Below are positions 18,013 to 25,048 of a DNA stretch of 43,428 bases, in pieces. Source of the DNA: Gammaproteobacteria bacterium (GTDB taxonomy: Bacteria > Pseudomonadota > Gammaproteobacteria > Enterobacterales > Kangiellaceae); the NCBI GenBank assembly GCA_029880585.1, contig JAOUOC010000004.1:1-43428 (forward strand), read 5' to 3'. The notes below the pieces were generated by a model that was given only the letters and a program-made list of their open reading frames with translations, made no database searches and was not told where the DNA came from. A program made the position numbers and the translations under genes. Each line of letters opens with the position of its first letter. Position 1 is the first letter of the stretch.

Positions 18013-19416
18013 ATGAACGATACAAAAGTAAACTCTCTCAAAAAGATTTTATTGGTTGATGATGACGACAGCATTCGCTGGGTATTAAACGAACTGCTAG
18101 TTGATTTGGGTTATCAGGTAACTCAGGCTGTCTCAGCTGAGCAGGCCATTCAACTATTAAAATCAAGCCTGTTTGATTTACTGATTTCTGATGTCAGAAT
18201 GCCTGGGCAATCAGGTATGGACTTAATGGCGCACGTGCAACAACATTATTCTGGTATGCCGACCATAATTATGACGGCCCACTCTGATTTGGAAAGCGCG
18301 GTTCAGGCTTACCAAAAAGGTGCTTTTGAGTATTTACCCAAACCCTTTGATCTGGATGAAGTAGCCGCAACAGTTGGGCGAGCACTCGCAGCAATTAGCC
18401 CTCCTCAAAATAAAACCACCTCCACAAAACCTGCCGTTCACTACTCTATCATCGGTGAATCTCCTGCCATGCAAAATTTATATCGTGCTATCGGCAGGCT
18501 TTCAGGCTCTCACATGACAATTTTATTGCAGGGTGAATCGGGTACCGGTAAAGAACTGGTTGCAAAGGCACTTCATCACAACAGCCCAAGAAAAAATTCA
18601 CCCTTTATTGCTCTTAACATGGCGGCATTGCCCAAGGATTTGATTGAGTCAGAATTATTTGGCCATGAAAAAGGTGCTTTTACCGGAGCGCAAAATCGTT
18701 ATTTGGGTCGATTTGAGCAAGCCAATCAGGGCACGCTGTTTTTGGATGAAATTGGAGATATGCCTCTGGAAACACAGTCGAGATTACTGCGAGTTTTATC
18801 AGAAGGCAGTTTCTATCGTTTGGGCGCAAATCAGCCAACTCAGGTTGATGTACGTTTTATTGCGGCAACCCATCAGGATCTGACAACAAAAGTGGCAAAG
18901 GGTGAATTTAGAGAAGATCTCTATCATCGGCTTAATGTTATCCCGATCCAGTTGCCAGCATTAAGAGAGAGAACTGGCGATATTGCATTATTGACCAATT
19001 ATTTTTTCTCTAGTATTGCTAAAGAACTGGATGAACCTGAGAAAATTCTTACCGATGATGCCTTAAATTTATTACAAAACTATCAGTGGCCTGGCAATGT
19101 CAGACAGTTGGAGAATGTTTGCCGACGTATTTGTGTTATGGCAAATAGTCAGGTGATCTCAGCTCATGATATACCCGAAGAAATTTCCGGTAACTCACAA
19201 GAAGTTAAATCAGATCTTTCCTGGCAAAACCGAATGTCCAATAATCTTTTGAACGAACTACAAAAAGGTAACGAGCAATCTTTAATCAGTATTCAATCTG
19301 AAATTGAAAAATTGCTTATAAAAACAGCCTTAAAAGCTACCTCAGGTAAAAAAGCAGAAGCTGCCAAACTTTTGGGTTGGGGAAGGAACACTTTGACAAG
19401 AAAATTAAAAAACTGA
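18013..19416 (+). CDS. ntrC: Nitrogen-regulation sigma-54 activator NtrC (GlnG)
   Basis: The 467-residue regulator has three domains. The receiver domain (about 10-125) has acidic residues VDDDDS, phospho-acceptor Asp60 in LISDVRMPGQ and Lys in YLPKPFD. The AAA+ domain (about 148-385) has Walker A GESGTGKE at 174-181, the sigma-54 contact loop GAFTGA at 221-226, the Walker B-like GTLFLDEIGDM and the arginine region. The C-terminal Fis-type HTH reads KKAEAAKLLGWGRNTLTRKLK. It activates nitrogen-assimilation promoters with sigma-54. It directly abuts ntrB. Confidence 0.97.
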   Translation: MNDTKVNSLKKILLVDDDDSIRWVLNELLVDLGYQVTQAVSAEQAIQLLKSSLFDLLISDVRMPGQSGMDLMAHVQQHYSGMPTIIMTAHSDLESAVQAYQKGAFEYLPKPFDLDEVAATVGRALAAISPPQNKTTSTKPAVHYSIIGESPAMQNLYRAIGRLSGSHMTILLQGESGTGKELVAKALHHNSPRKNSPFIALNMAALPKDLIESELFGHEKGAFTGAQNRYLGRFEQANQGTLFLDEIGDMPLETQSRLLRVLSEGSFYRLGANQPTQVDVRFIAATHQDLTTKVAKGEFREDLYHRLNVIPIQLPALRERTGDIALLTNYFFSSIAKELDEPEKILTDDALNLLQNYQWPGNVRQLENVCRRICVMANSQVISAHDIPEEISGNSQEVKSDLSWQNRMSNNLLNELQKGNEQSLISIQSEIEKLLIKTALKATSGKKAEAAKLLGWGRNTLTRKLKN

Positions 19417-19444
19417 TTTTCACCACAAGATCATGATTATTACA

Positions 19445-19686
19445 CCACTGAGACACAGAATACACAGAATACACAGAGGGAAATCAAAACAATATTTTTG
19501 TTAAAAGACCAGTATTATTAGTTAGTCAGAATTCCCGTGATGATAAACATTTAACTTTTTAATTTTGCTTCGAGATTTTCACTCATGAATTAAAAGGTTC
19601 TTATATGGTCTGGTTTAAAATGGAATTCGTCAAAGAATAGATTAAATGCATTCTCTGTGTGCTCTGTACCTCTGTACCTCTGTGGT
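19445..19686. repeat. 242-bp element with ~35-bp imperfect terminal inverted repeats (CCACAGAG-type)
   Basis: The left arm at about 19445-19480 reads ACCACTGAGACACAGAATA, continuing with two ATACACAGA units. The right arm at about 19652-19686, read in reverse complement, is ACCACAGAGGTACAGAGG, continuing TACAGAGCACACAGAG. The arms enclose about 170 AT-rich bases containing no credible gene. A weaker nested inversion is visible (AGACCAGTAT at about 19507 against ATATGGTCTGG at about 19594). It lies between convergent ntrC and trmL. This looks like a small non-coding or MITE-like repeat, and on the RNA level it could fold and serve as a terminator for both genes. Confidence 0.6.
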
Positions 19687-19694
19687 AAGCGTAT

Positions 19695-20159
19695 TTAATC
19701 CCCGCCAGCAAAACCTTGCTGTCTCCAGGCTTCATAGCTAATGATTGCAACAGCATTGGAAAGATTTAAGCTGCGACTATTTTCTTGCATTGGAATTCGA
19801 ATTCGTAATTCTTCTGGAATACTATCCATTACAGCAGGTGCCAAACCATGTGTTTCAGCACCAAACAATAAAACATCATCTGGCTGGTATACAATCTGGC
19901 AATGATTTTTAGTCCCTTTGGTGGTACAGGCAATGATTCGTTTGCCATCCATAGACTCGACAAACTGTTGGTAGTTTTTATGAACAGTAGTATTTTGCAG
20001 ATCGCGATAATCCAATCCGGCACGTCTGACTTTCTTTTCGTCTAAATCAAAACCCATCGGCTCAATCAAATGCAGTTTACAGCCATTATTGGCTGCAAGG
20101 CGCATGATATTGCCCGTATTGGGTGCAATTTGGGGTTCAAAAAGTGCAATGTGAAACAT
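19695..20159 (-). CDS. trmL: tRNA (cytidine/uridine(34)-2'-O)-methyltransferase TrmL
   Basis: The 154-residue minimal SPOUT methyltransferase is the same length as typical TrmL (YibK). It shows the N-terminal [46 protein letters not shown] and the SAM-binding knot [27 protein letters not shown]. It methylates the wobble nucleotide 34 of leucine tRNAs. It sits 18 bp after gpsA as the last gene of the yibN-secB-gpsA-trmL run. The same neighbourhood exists in E. coli, where cysE lies between gpsA and trmL. Confidence 0.96.
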   Translation of the reverse strand: MFHIALFEPQIAPNTGNIMRLAANNGCKLHLIEPMGFDLDEKKVRRAGLDYRDLQNTTVHKNYQQFVESMDGKRIIACTTKGTKNHCQIVYQPDDVLLFGAETHGLAPAVMDSIPEELRIRIPMQENSRSLNLSNAVAIISYEAWRQQGFAGGD

Positions 20160-20177
20160 TGTGTATGAAAATCAGGT

Positions 20178-21191
20178 TTATGCGCCTTCTACTTTCATGG
20201 CACGGGTTAACAATTCCTTGGCGGCAATTCTAGGATCCATATTGAGATATAAAATGCTGTATATGGCTTTACAGATCGGCATATCAACACCGCGTTTTTG
20301 TGCCAGGTGATACACTTCACGAGTATTTCTTACGCCTTCAACAACCTGACCAATTTGGCTTGTTGCTTCCTGAACTGTCGCACCTTTTCCCAAAGCAATA
20401 CCAAAACGACGATTACGAGATTGGTCATCAGTACAGGTCAAAACCAGATCACCTAATCCAGCCATACCGGTAAAAGTATCCCGGTTTCCACCAATCGCTT
20501 CACCCATACGCATCATTTCGGCCAGGCCTCGTGTAATCAATGCTGTTCTGGCATTGGAACCGAAACCAAGTCCATCCGCAATTCCAGCACCTATAGCAAC
20601 AATATTTTTTAACGCACCGCCAAATTGTACGCCTTTCATATCTGAACTCAGATACACACGAAAAGTCTGGTTGACCAGACGCTGACTCAAATCAGCTGCA
20701 AACAGCGCATTGTTTGATGCCAGTGTAATGGCTGTTGGCGCTCCCACTGCTAACTCTTCAGCAAAAGTTGGGCCGGCAAGTATCGCTTTTTCACAATCCT
20801 CGCCAAATATCTCACTGACTTTTTCATCCAGAAAATCACTGCTTTCAGGCTCCAGACCTTTGCAAGCCCAGACTATTCTTACAGGGTTATTCACCAGAGC
20901 CTTTATTTTCTTTAAGGTCTCGGTAAAAGCATAACTTGGAGTAGCAATCAGAATATCGGAAGCAGTTGTAACGGCAAATTTGAAATCATCTGTAATTTCA
21001 AGAGAATCCGGCAAAGGGATATTGGGCAAATATTTTTGATTGACCCGCTTTTCCTTCATATTGGCAATTGATGTCGGATTTCTTCCCCACAAAATCGTTT
21101 TATTATCATTTTTAGCTAACAATATGGCCAGAGCAGTACCAAATGATCCTGCTCCCAATACTGCTATCGCCTGATTTTGAATCCCGGACAT
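20178..21191 (-). CDS. gpsA: NAD(P)-dependent glycerol-3-phosphate dehydrogenase
   Basis: The 337-residue cytoplasmic enzyme reduces dihydroxyacetone phosphate to sn-glycerol 3-phosphate for phospholipid synthesis. The N-terminal Rossmann fold shows IAVLGAGSFGTALAILLA (about residues 9-26) and the K-G motif IVWACKGLEP. The catalytic lysine region is FGGALKNIVAIGAGIADGLGFG, followed by TRGLAEM and FTGMAGLGDLVLTCT. The length fits the family. It follows secB by 41 bp. Confidence 0.97.
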   Translation of the reverse strand: MSGIQNQAIAVLGAGSFGTALAILLAKNDNKTILWGRNPTSIANMKEKRVNQKYLPNIPLPDSLEITDDFKFAVTTASDILIATPSYAFTETLKKIKALVNNPVRIVWACKGLEPESSDFLDEKVSEIFGEDCEKAILAGPTFAEELAVGAPTAITLASNNALFAADLSQRLVNQTFRVYLSSDMKGVQFGGALKNIVAIGAGIADGLGFGSNARTALITRGLAEMMRMGEAIGGNRDTFTGMAGLGDLVLTCTDDQSRNRRFGIALGKGATVQEATSQIGQVVEGVRNTREVYHLAQKRGVDMPICKAIYSILYLNMDPRIAAKELLTRAMKVEGA

Positions 21192-21232
21192 AAGCCAACT
21201 ACCTGATTTTTAAACCATTATTTGTCAGTTAC

Positions 21233-21745
21233 TTACTGGACAGTTTCAGAGCCGGAATCTTGAGCTGCCTGAGCAGCTTGAGCCTGTTGCATTTTTTCCA
21301 TAAACAAGGCTGTAAAATTCACTGGTGCCAAATGCACAGCAGGGAACCCACCATTTCCAGTCAAACTGGCAATAACTTCTCTTGCATAGGGATATAAAAT
21401 TTCCGGTGCAGCCGTACTTAAAATTTGATTAGCTTGCTGTTCATTGAATCCATCTAGCAAAAACAAACCCGCTTGCTGAACTTCCACTAAAAAGGCCGTT
21501 TTTCCTTCTAATTCTGAACTTAAAGTAATATTTAACACTACCTCAAATATCTTGTCTGCCACTGGTCGAGCTTTACTATTCATCTCAACCTTAACTTGTG
21601 GTTTATATTCCTGACTAAAAATTTCAGGAGAATTTGGCGCTTCGAAAGAAACATCTTTCAAATAAAGTTTTTGAAGACCAAAATTTGCTGGTTGACCTGC
21701 AGTCTCAGCTGCTGCACCAGTTGTATTATTTTCTTGCTCGCTCAT
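21233..21745 (-). CDS. secB: Protein-export chaperone SecB
   Basis: The 170-residue protein keeps the SecB core: FGLQKLYLKDVSFEAPNSPEIF, VVLNITLSSELEGKTAFLVEVQQAGLF and ILYPYAREVIASLTGNGGFPAVHLAPVNFTALF. SecB tetramers hold preproteins unfolded and deliver them to SecA. The protein is somewhat longer than E. coli SecB because of an N-terminal Gln/Ala-rich extension and an Ala/Gln-rich tail (KMQQAQAAQAAQDSG). It is followed by gpsA, the conserved order. Upstream is yibN without the grxC gene found between them in E. coli. Confidence 0.96.
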   Translation of the reverse strand: MSEQENNTTGAAAETAGQPANFGLQKLYLKDVSFEAPNSPEIFSQEYKPQVKVEMNSKARPVADKIFEVVLNITLSSELEGKTAFLVEVQQAGLFLLDGFNEQQANQILSTAAPEILYPYAREVIASLTGNGGFPAVHLAPVNFTALFMEKMQQAQAAQAAQDSGSETVQ

Positions 21746-21808
21746 AACATCTCACTTTCTTTTGGTTTTAAATAACCATTAAAATATATAACTACAATCC
21801 CCAAATAA

Positions 21809-22234
21809 TCAGGATTTCACCACTGGCAGATTTTCTCCTGTCCATGATGACATTCCACCTACCAACTTGTACAGTTTTTCAGCGCCAGATTTTCGCAATA
21901 TTTCACAACCACCATTCACCTGAATGCCATTGTTGCAAACCATAATAATCGGTTTATCAAAATGTTTTTCAAGATCTTTGGTACCATTTTTTATTTGACT
22001 CAAAGGCACATTAATAGCCCCATGAATATGCCCTTTATTAAAGTCGGCTTGACCTCTGATGTCAATCACAACGGCATTTTCCCGGTTGACCAAATTGGTC
22101 AACATTTGGCTTGTTACTGATTGTGGGCCATGTGACAAGTGCCTGATTTGGGCATTCAGTAGTAAAATAGCGACAATAATCCACGCCATTGACAACACCC
22201 AGTGATTCACAGCAAACTGATAAATTTCTGACAT
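21809..22234 (-). CDS. yibN: Membrane-anchored rhodanese-like protein (YibN-type)
   Basis: The 141-residue protein has an N-terminal membrane anchor (about residues 12-28) and a single rhodanese domain. It includes NAVVIDIRGQADFNKGHIHGAINVPLSQI and the active-site loop beginning with Cys in IMVCNNGIQVNGGCEIL, then GAEKLYKLVGGMSSWTGENLP. The catalytic cysteine is retained, so sulfurtransferase activity is possible. Position upstream of secB-gpsA and similarity support YibN. The 63-bp gap to secB holds no grxC. Confidence 0.9.
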   Translation of the reverse strand: MSEIYQFAVNHWVLSMAWIIVAILLLNAQIRHLSHGPQSVTSQMLTNLVNRENAVVIDIRGQADFNKGHIHGAINVPLSQIKNGTKDLEKHFDKPIIMVCNNGIQVNGGCEILRKSGAEKLYKLVGGMSSWTGENLPVVKS

Positions 22235-22380
22235 CTTAAACCTTACAATAAAAACTCTGTTGATATCAGGTAGTCATTCGGTCAGGCTATTTAAAAACAT
22301 GACCTGCACTACCCCGAATTCATGCTCAAAATATGTGCAAAATTGAGCAGCGCATTATACACACTCTTGGCGTTATTATC

Positions 22381-22430
22381 TATCAATCTGAAACCATGAT
22401 TTATCAATCTCTGGCTCACCGTCTATCAAT
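22381..22430. repeat. Three TATCAAT direct repeats at ~21-bp spacing upstream of yibN
   Basis: TATCAAT occurs at 22381-22387, 22402-22408 and 22424-22430, that is at 21- and 22-bp intervals or about two helical turns. It lies 145-195 bp upstream of the yibN ATG. A minus-strand TATAAT occurs at 22359-22354. Same-face repeats suggest a multi-site transcription factor, but the element is short and AT-rich. The rest of the 22235-22499 gap shows no gene. Confidence 0.4.
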
Positions 22431-22468
22431 TTATTACGATAGCCAGTTTTTCAGATGATTTATTGAGT

Positions 22469-22495
22469 AAAAAAGGCCGGAACTTCCGACCTTTG
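22469..22495 (-). terminator. Intrinsic terminator of the kinase-to-nfeD operon
   Basis: On the minus strand AAAGGTCGGAA-GT-TTCCGGCCTTTTTT forms a stem of about ten pairs, with one G-U wobble, followed by a run of T. It begins about five bases after the NfeD stop codon. The position marks the 3' end of the five-gene phospho-signalling operon. Confidence 0.8.
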
Positions 22496-22499
22496 TTTG

Positions 22500-22943
22500 T
22501 TATTCTGCTTTTTTGACCTTGAGGGTAACACCTTCAGTTTCAGTCACTTCAACCAAAACACCCAGTTTCATATCTTCCCCTTCAACACGCCAGTAGGTAC
22601 CATCAATCTGAACCTTGCCAACACCATTTGAAATAGGTTCAATTAACTTGGCTTTACGACCAACCATCGCCTTTCCACGCTGATTTAAAGTGCCTGATTC
22701 TGTATTATCTTCGGGACTGTTTTTACGCCAATATTTCCAACCAAAAACACTACCAAAAGATAATACCGCGAAGATAAAAATTTGCCATTCAATCCCCATT
22801 GTTGGCATCAACACGAGAAGGACTCCAACAGCTACAGCACCAAAACCAAACCACATAAAAATTGCGCCAGGCGCCAGCATTTCAAGGATAAACAACACTA
22901 TTCCAATTGCTATCCAATGCCAGTAAGCAATACTTTCAAACAT
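22500..22943 (-). CDS. NfeD-like membrane protein (YbbK family)
   Basis: The 147-residue protein has three or four N-terminal membrane helices (WHWIAIGIVLFILEMLAPGAIFMWFGFGAVAVGVLLVL and following to about residue 75). A C-terminal OB-like NfeD domain follows (about 85-145: GRKAKLIEPISNGVGKVQIDGTYWRVEGED). Short NfeD proteins are partners of SPFH proteins such as QmcA, and the SPFH gene lies immediately upstream with a 19-bp gap. It is the last gene before the hairpin terminator. Likely role: supporting an SPFH scaffold in the inner membrane. A precise function is not established. Confidence 0.93.
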   Translation of the reverse strand: MFESIAYWHWIAIGIVLFILEMLAPGAIFMWFGFGAVAVGVLLVLMPTMGIEWQIFIFAVLSFGSVFGWKYWRKNSPEDNTESGTLNQRGKAMVGRKAKLIEPISNGVGKVQIDGTYWRVEGEDMKLGVLVEVTETEGVTLKVKKAE

Positions 22944-22962
22944 CTGTTTCTCCTTTTACAAA

Positions 22963-23874
22963 TCAGGATTTTTTCATACCAGATTCTTTTAAAATTTCAG
23001 CAATGCCAGCTATAGAACCGACCACAGAACCCGCTTCAAGCGGCATCATAACCAGTTTGGAATTTTCCGATTTGCCGATTGCAGTTAATGCATCAATGTA
23101 TTTTTGTGAAATAAAATAATTAACGGCCTGAATGTCACCTTTTGCTATTGCCTCAGAAACCATATTGGTTGCAGTTGCCTCTGCTTGAGCTTGTCTTTCT
23201 CGGGCTTCAGCTTCTAAAAACGCAGCTTGTCTTTTACCTTCAGCTTCTCTGATATCAGCTTCCTTTAAACCTTCTGCTTTTAAAATAGCAGATTGTTTTT
23301 CACCTTCAGCTTCAAGAATATGAGCCCTTTTTATACGCTCAGCTTTCATTTGTTGAGCCATAGCATCAACCAGATCTTTTGGCGGCAATATATCCTTGAT
23401 TTCTATACGGGTGATTTTTACTCCCCAGGGATTTGTAGCTTCATCAACAATGGTTAGAATACGTGCATTGATTTGGTCTCTTTTGGATAACATTTCATCC
23501 AAATCCATAGAACCCAAAACAGTACGAATGTTGGTCATTACCAGATTCTGCATAGCTCTTTCCAGATCATTAACTTCGTACATCGCTTGAGAAGCACTGA
23601 CAATCTGGTAAAAACATACGGCATCAATGGTGACCGTAGCATTATCCTGAGAAATAATCTGTTGTTCAGGAATATCCAGCACTTGCTCCATCATATTGAC
23701 TCTTGCACCAACTTTTTCAATAACAGGAGTAATCCAGTTGAAACCAGGTCTTAAACTTTTAGTAAACTTTCCAAAACGCTCAATCGTATATTCAAATCCT
23801 TGCGGTACAGTTTTGACCCCCATCAGGATCAACATAACGACCAGACCAAGTATTACATAAACCAAATAACTCAT
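22963..23874 (-). CDS. qmcA: SPFH/stomatin-like membrane-scaffold protein (QmcA-type)
   Basis: The 303-residue protein has an N-terminal hydrophobic hairpin or anchor (about 3-20), an SPFH domain ([34 protein letters not shown] ... [30 protein letters not shown]), and a long Ala/Glu-rich coiled coil (about 185-245, repeated EAEG/EAE units) characteristic of stomatins and QmcA. These proteins form ring or cage oligomers in membranes and can regulate FtsH-type proteolysis. Its neighbour downstream is its typical NfeD partner. Upstream, 46 bp away, lies an FHA gene, which is not part of the usual qmcA-ybbK pair. Confidence 0.93.
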   Translation of the reverse strand: MSYLVYVILGLVVMLILMGVKTVPQGFEYTIERFGKFTKSLRPGFNWITPVIEKVGARVNMMEQVLDIPEQQIISQDNATVTIDAVCFYQIVSASQAMYEVNDLERAMQNLVMTNIRTVLGSMDLDEMLSKRDQINARILTIVDEATNPWGVKITRIEIKDILPPKDLVDAMAQQMKAERIKRAHILEAEGEKQSAILKAEGLKEADIREAEGKRQAAFLEAEARERQAQAEATATNMVSEAIAKGDIQAVNYFISQKYIDALTAIGKSENSKLVMMPLEAGSVVGSIAGIAEILKESGMKKS

Positions 23875-23920
23875 AACGCTCCCTCTTTTTAAATTTTATT
23901 GTATCTAACATTCTGCTTGA

Positions 23921-24268
23921 TTAGTTTAGAATAACAGCTGTTTCGTCCAGATTAAGTCCATCTTCACTAATAAAACGGAAATGATTAAATCCAATTTTAA
24001 TGTCATCACCATCATTCAGTTGAGCCTTGCTTACGGTTCTACCGTTATGCTCGGTACCATTGGTGCTATTCAAGTCTTCAATAAAGACCAGTTGATTATC
24101 ATTAAAATAAGGATCTTTTTCAACCAGCACTCTGGCGTGTCTGGAGCTAACTGACTGGTCATCAATTTGAACATCACAACCTTTTGCTCTACCAATCAAC
24201 AATCCTTGGTCACTGATTTCCCACTTGTTTATTACTACATCTTCAACTATCAGGGCTAAATAGGCCAT
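23921..24268 (-). CDS. FHA-domain phosphothreonine-binding protein
   Basis: The single-domain protein of about 115 residues carries all FHA landmarks: LIGRAKGCDVQIDDQSVSSRHARVLVE (the Arg and Ser that contact pThr, and the S-R-H motif), EDLNSTNGTEHNG, and LNDGDDIKIGFNHFRF. Its C-terminal tail NLDETAVILN contains a Thr followed by Ile at +3, a possible phospho-ligand for its own FHA pocket. The track starts at GTG 24274, but AAGGTG lies five bases before ATG 24268 (MAYLALIVEDV), so that start is preferred. It sits between a PP2C phosphatase and an SPFH gene in one operon. Confidence 0.92.
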   Translation of the reverse strand: MAYLALIVEDVVINKWEISDQGLLIGRAKGCDVQIDDQSVSSRHARVLVEKDPYFNDNQLVFIEDLNSTNGTEHNGRTVSKAQLNDGDDIKIGFNHFRFISEDGLNLDETAVILN

Positions 24269-24307
24269 TATCACACCTTAAAAACAATTAATTTTCAATA
24301 ATTTACG

Positions 24308-25048
24308 TTAATTCTGAACACAAATCAAACCAATGGTCACATTATCCTTGCTGCCCTTTTCAAGAGCCTGGGTCACCATGGCATCAACCACGTTTTTTCC
24401 TTCACGAGCTTGTAATAACCACTTACAAATTTCATCATTTGTAACAATATCATGAAATCCATCAGTAGATAACATTATAACATTTCCAGCGGCAACTTTT
24501 TGACTGGCATAATCTGCTTCAACCTCTTCTTTTACACCTATCGCTTTTGCCAGAATATTTTTTGTATTCGATTCTTCAGCTTCCTTTTCACTGATCGCTC
24601 CCTTATCAAGCAAGAACTGAATCATGGAATGATCCTTGCTGAGTTGCTGTAACTGGTCATCTTGAAAACAGTATAGTCTGGAATCACCCACCCAAACAAA
24701 ATGCAAGGTTTCTTTTTCAATGATGGCTAGCACTACAGTGGTTCCCATAGCCTGATAGGCAGGATTTTTTTGTGCCGCATTAAACACTGCCTGATTTGCC
24801 TGCATCACCAGTTCCTTGAGCCAGCTTTTCCATCCACCTGTTGGTGATTGACTCAAATAGGCTAATTCACTTTCCAGAATGCTAACAACCATTTTACTGG
24901 CCACTTCTCCAGCCTGATGCCCACCCATACCATCAGCAACTACCATCCAGTCAAAATCTGCTTCCGGGTTGTAACCGAACTGAATGGCGTCTTCATTATT
25001 AGAGCGAACCGACCCCTTGTCTGTGACAGACTGTACCTTGTTTTTCAC
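24308..25048 (-). CDS. PP2C-family Ser/Thr protein phosphatase
   Basis: The 246-residue cytoplasmic phosphatase has the complete bacterial PP2C metal-ligand set: VRSNNEDA, VADGMGGHQAGE, GTTVVLA, WVGDSRLYCF, LSTDGFHDIV and DNVTIGLI. It should be an active Mn/Mg-dependent phosphatase of the Stp/PppA type. Its ATG overlaps the kinase stop (ATGA), the classic coupling of a kinase to its antagonist phosphatase. The FHA gene follows about 40 bp downstream. It probably reverses phosphorylation of the kinase and its FHA partner. Confidence 0.95.
   Translation of the reverse strand: MKNKVQSVTDKGSVRSNNEDAIQFGYNPEADFDWMVVADGMGGHQAGEVASKMVVSILESELAYLSQSPTGGWKSWLKELVMQANQAVFNAAQKNPAYQAMGTTVVLAIIEKETLHFVWVGDSRLYCFQDDQLQQLSKDHSMIQFLLDKGAISEKEAEESNTKNILAKAIGVKEEVEADYASQKVAAGNVIMLSTDGFHDIVTNDEICKWLLQAREGKNVVDAMVTQALEKGSKDNVTIGLICVQN

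Noticed and set aside
22690-23119. Plus-strand ORFs opposite nfeD and the SPFH gene
   Set aside because: They are antisense shadows with unnatural composition, while the minus-strand proteins match known families.
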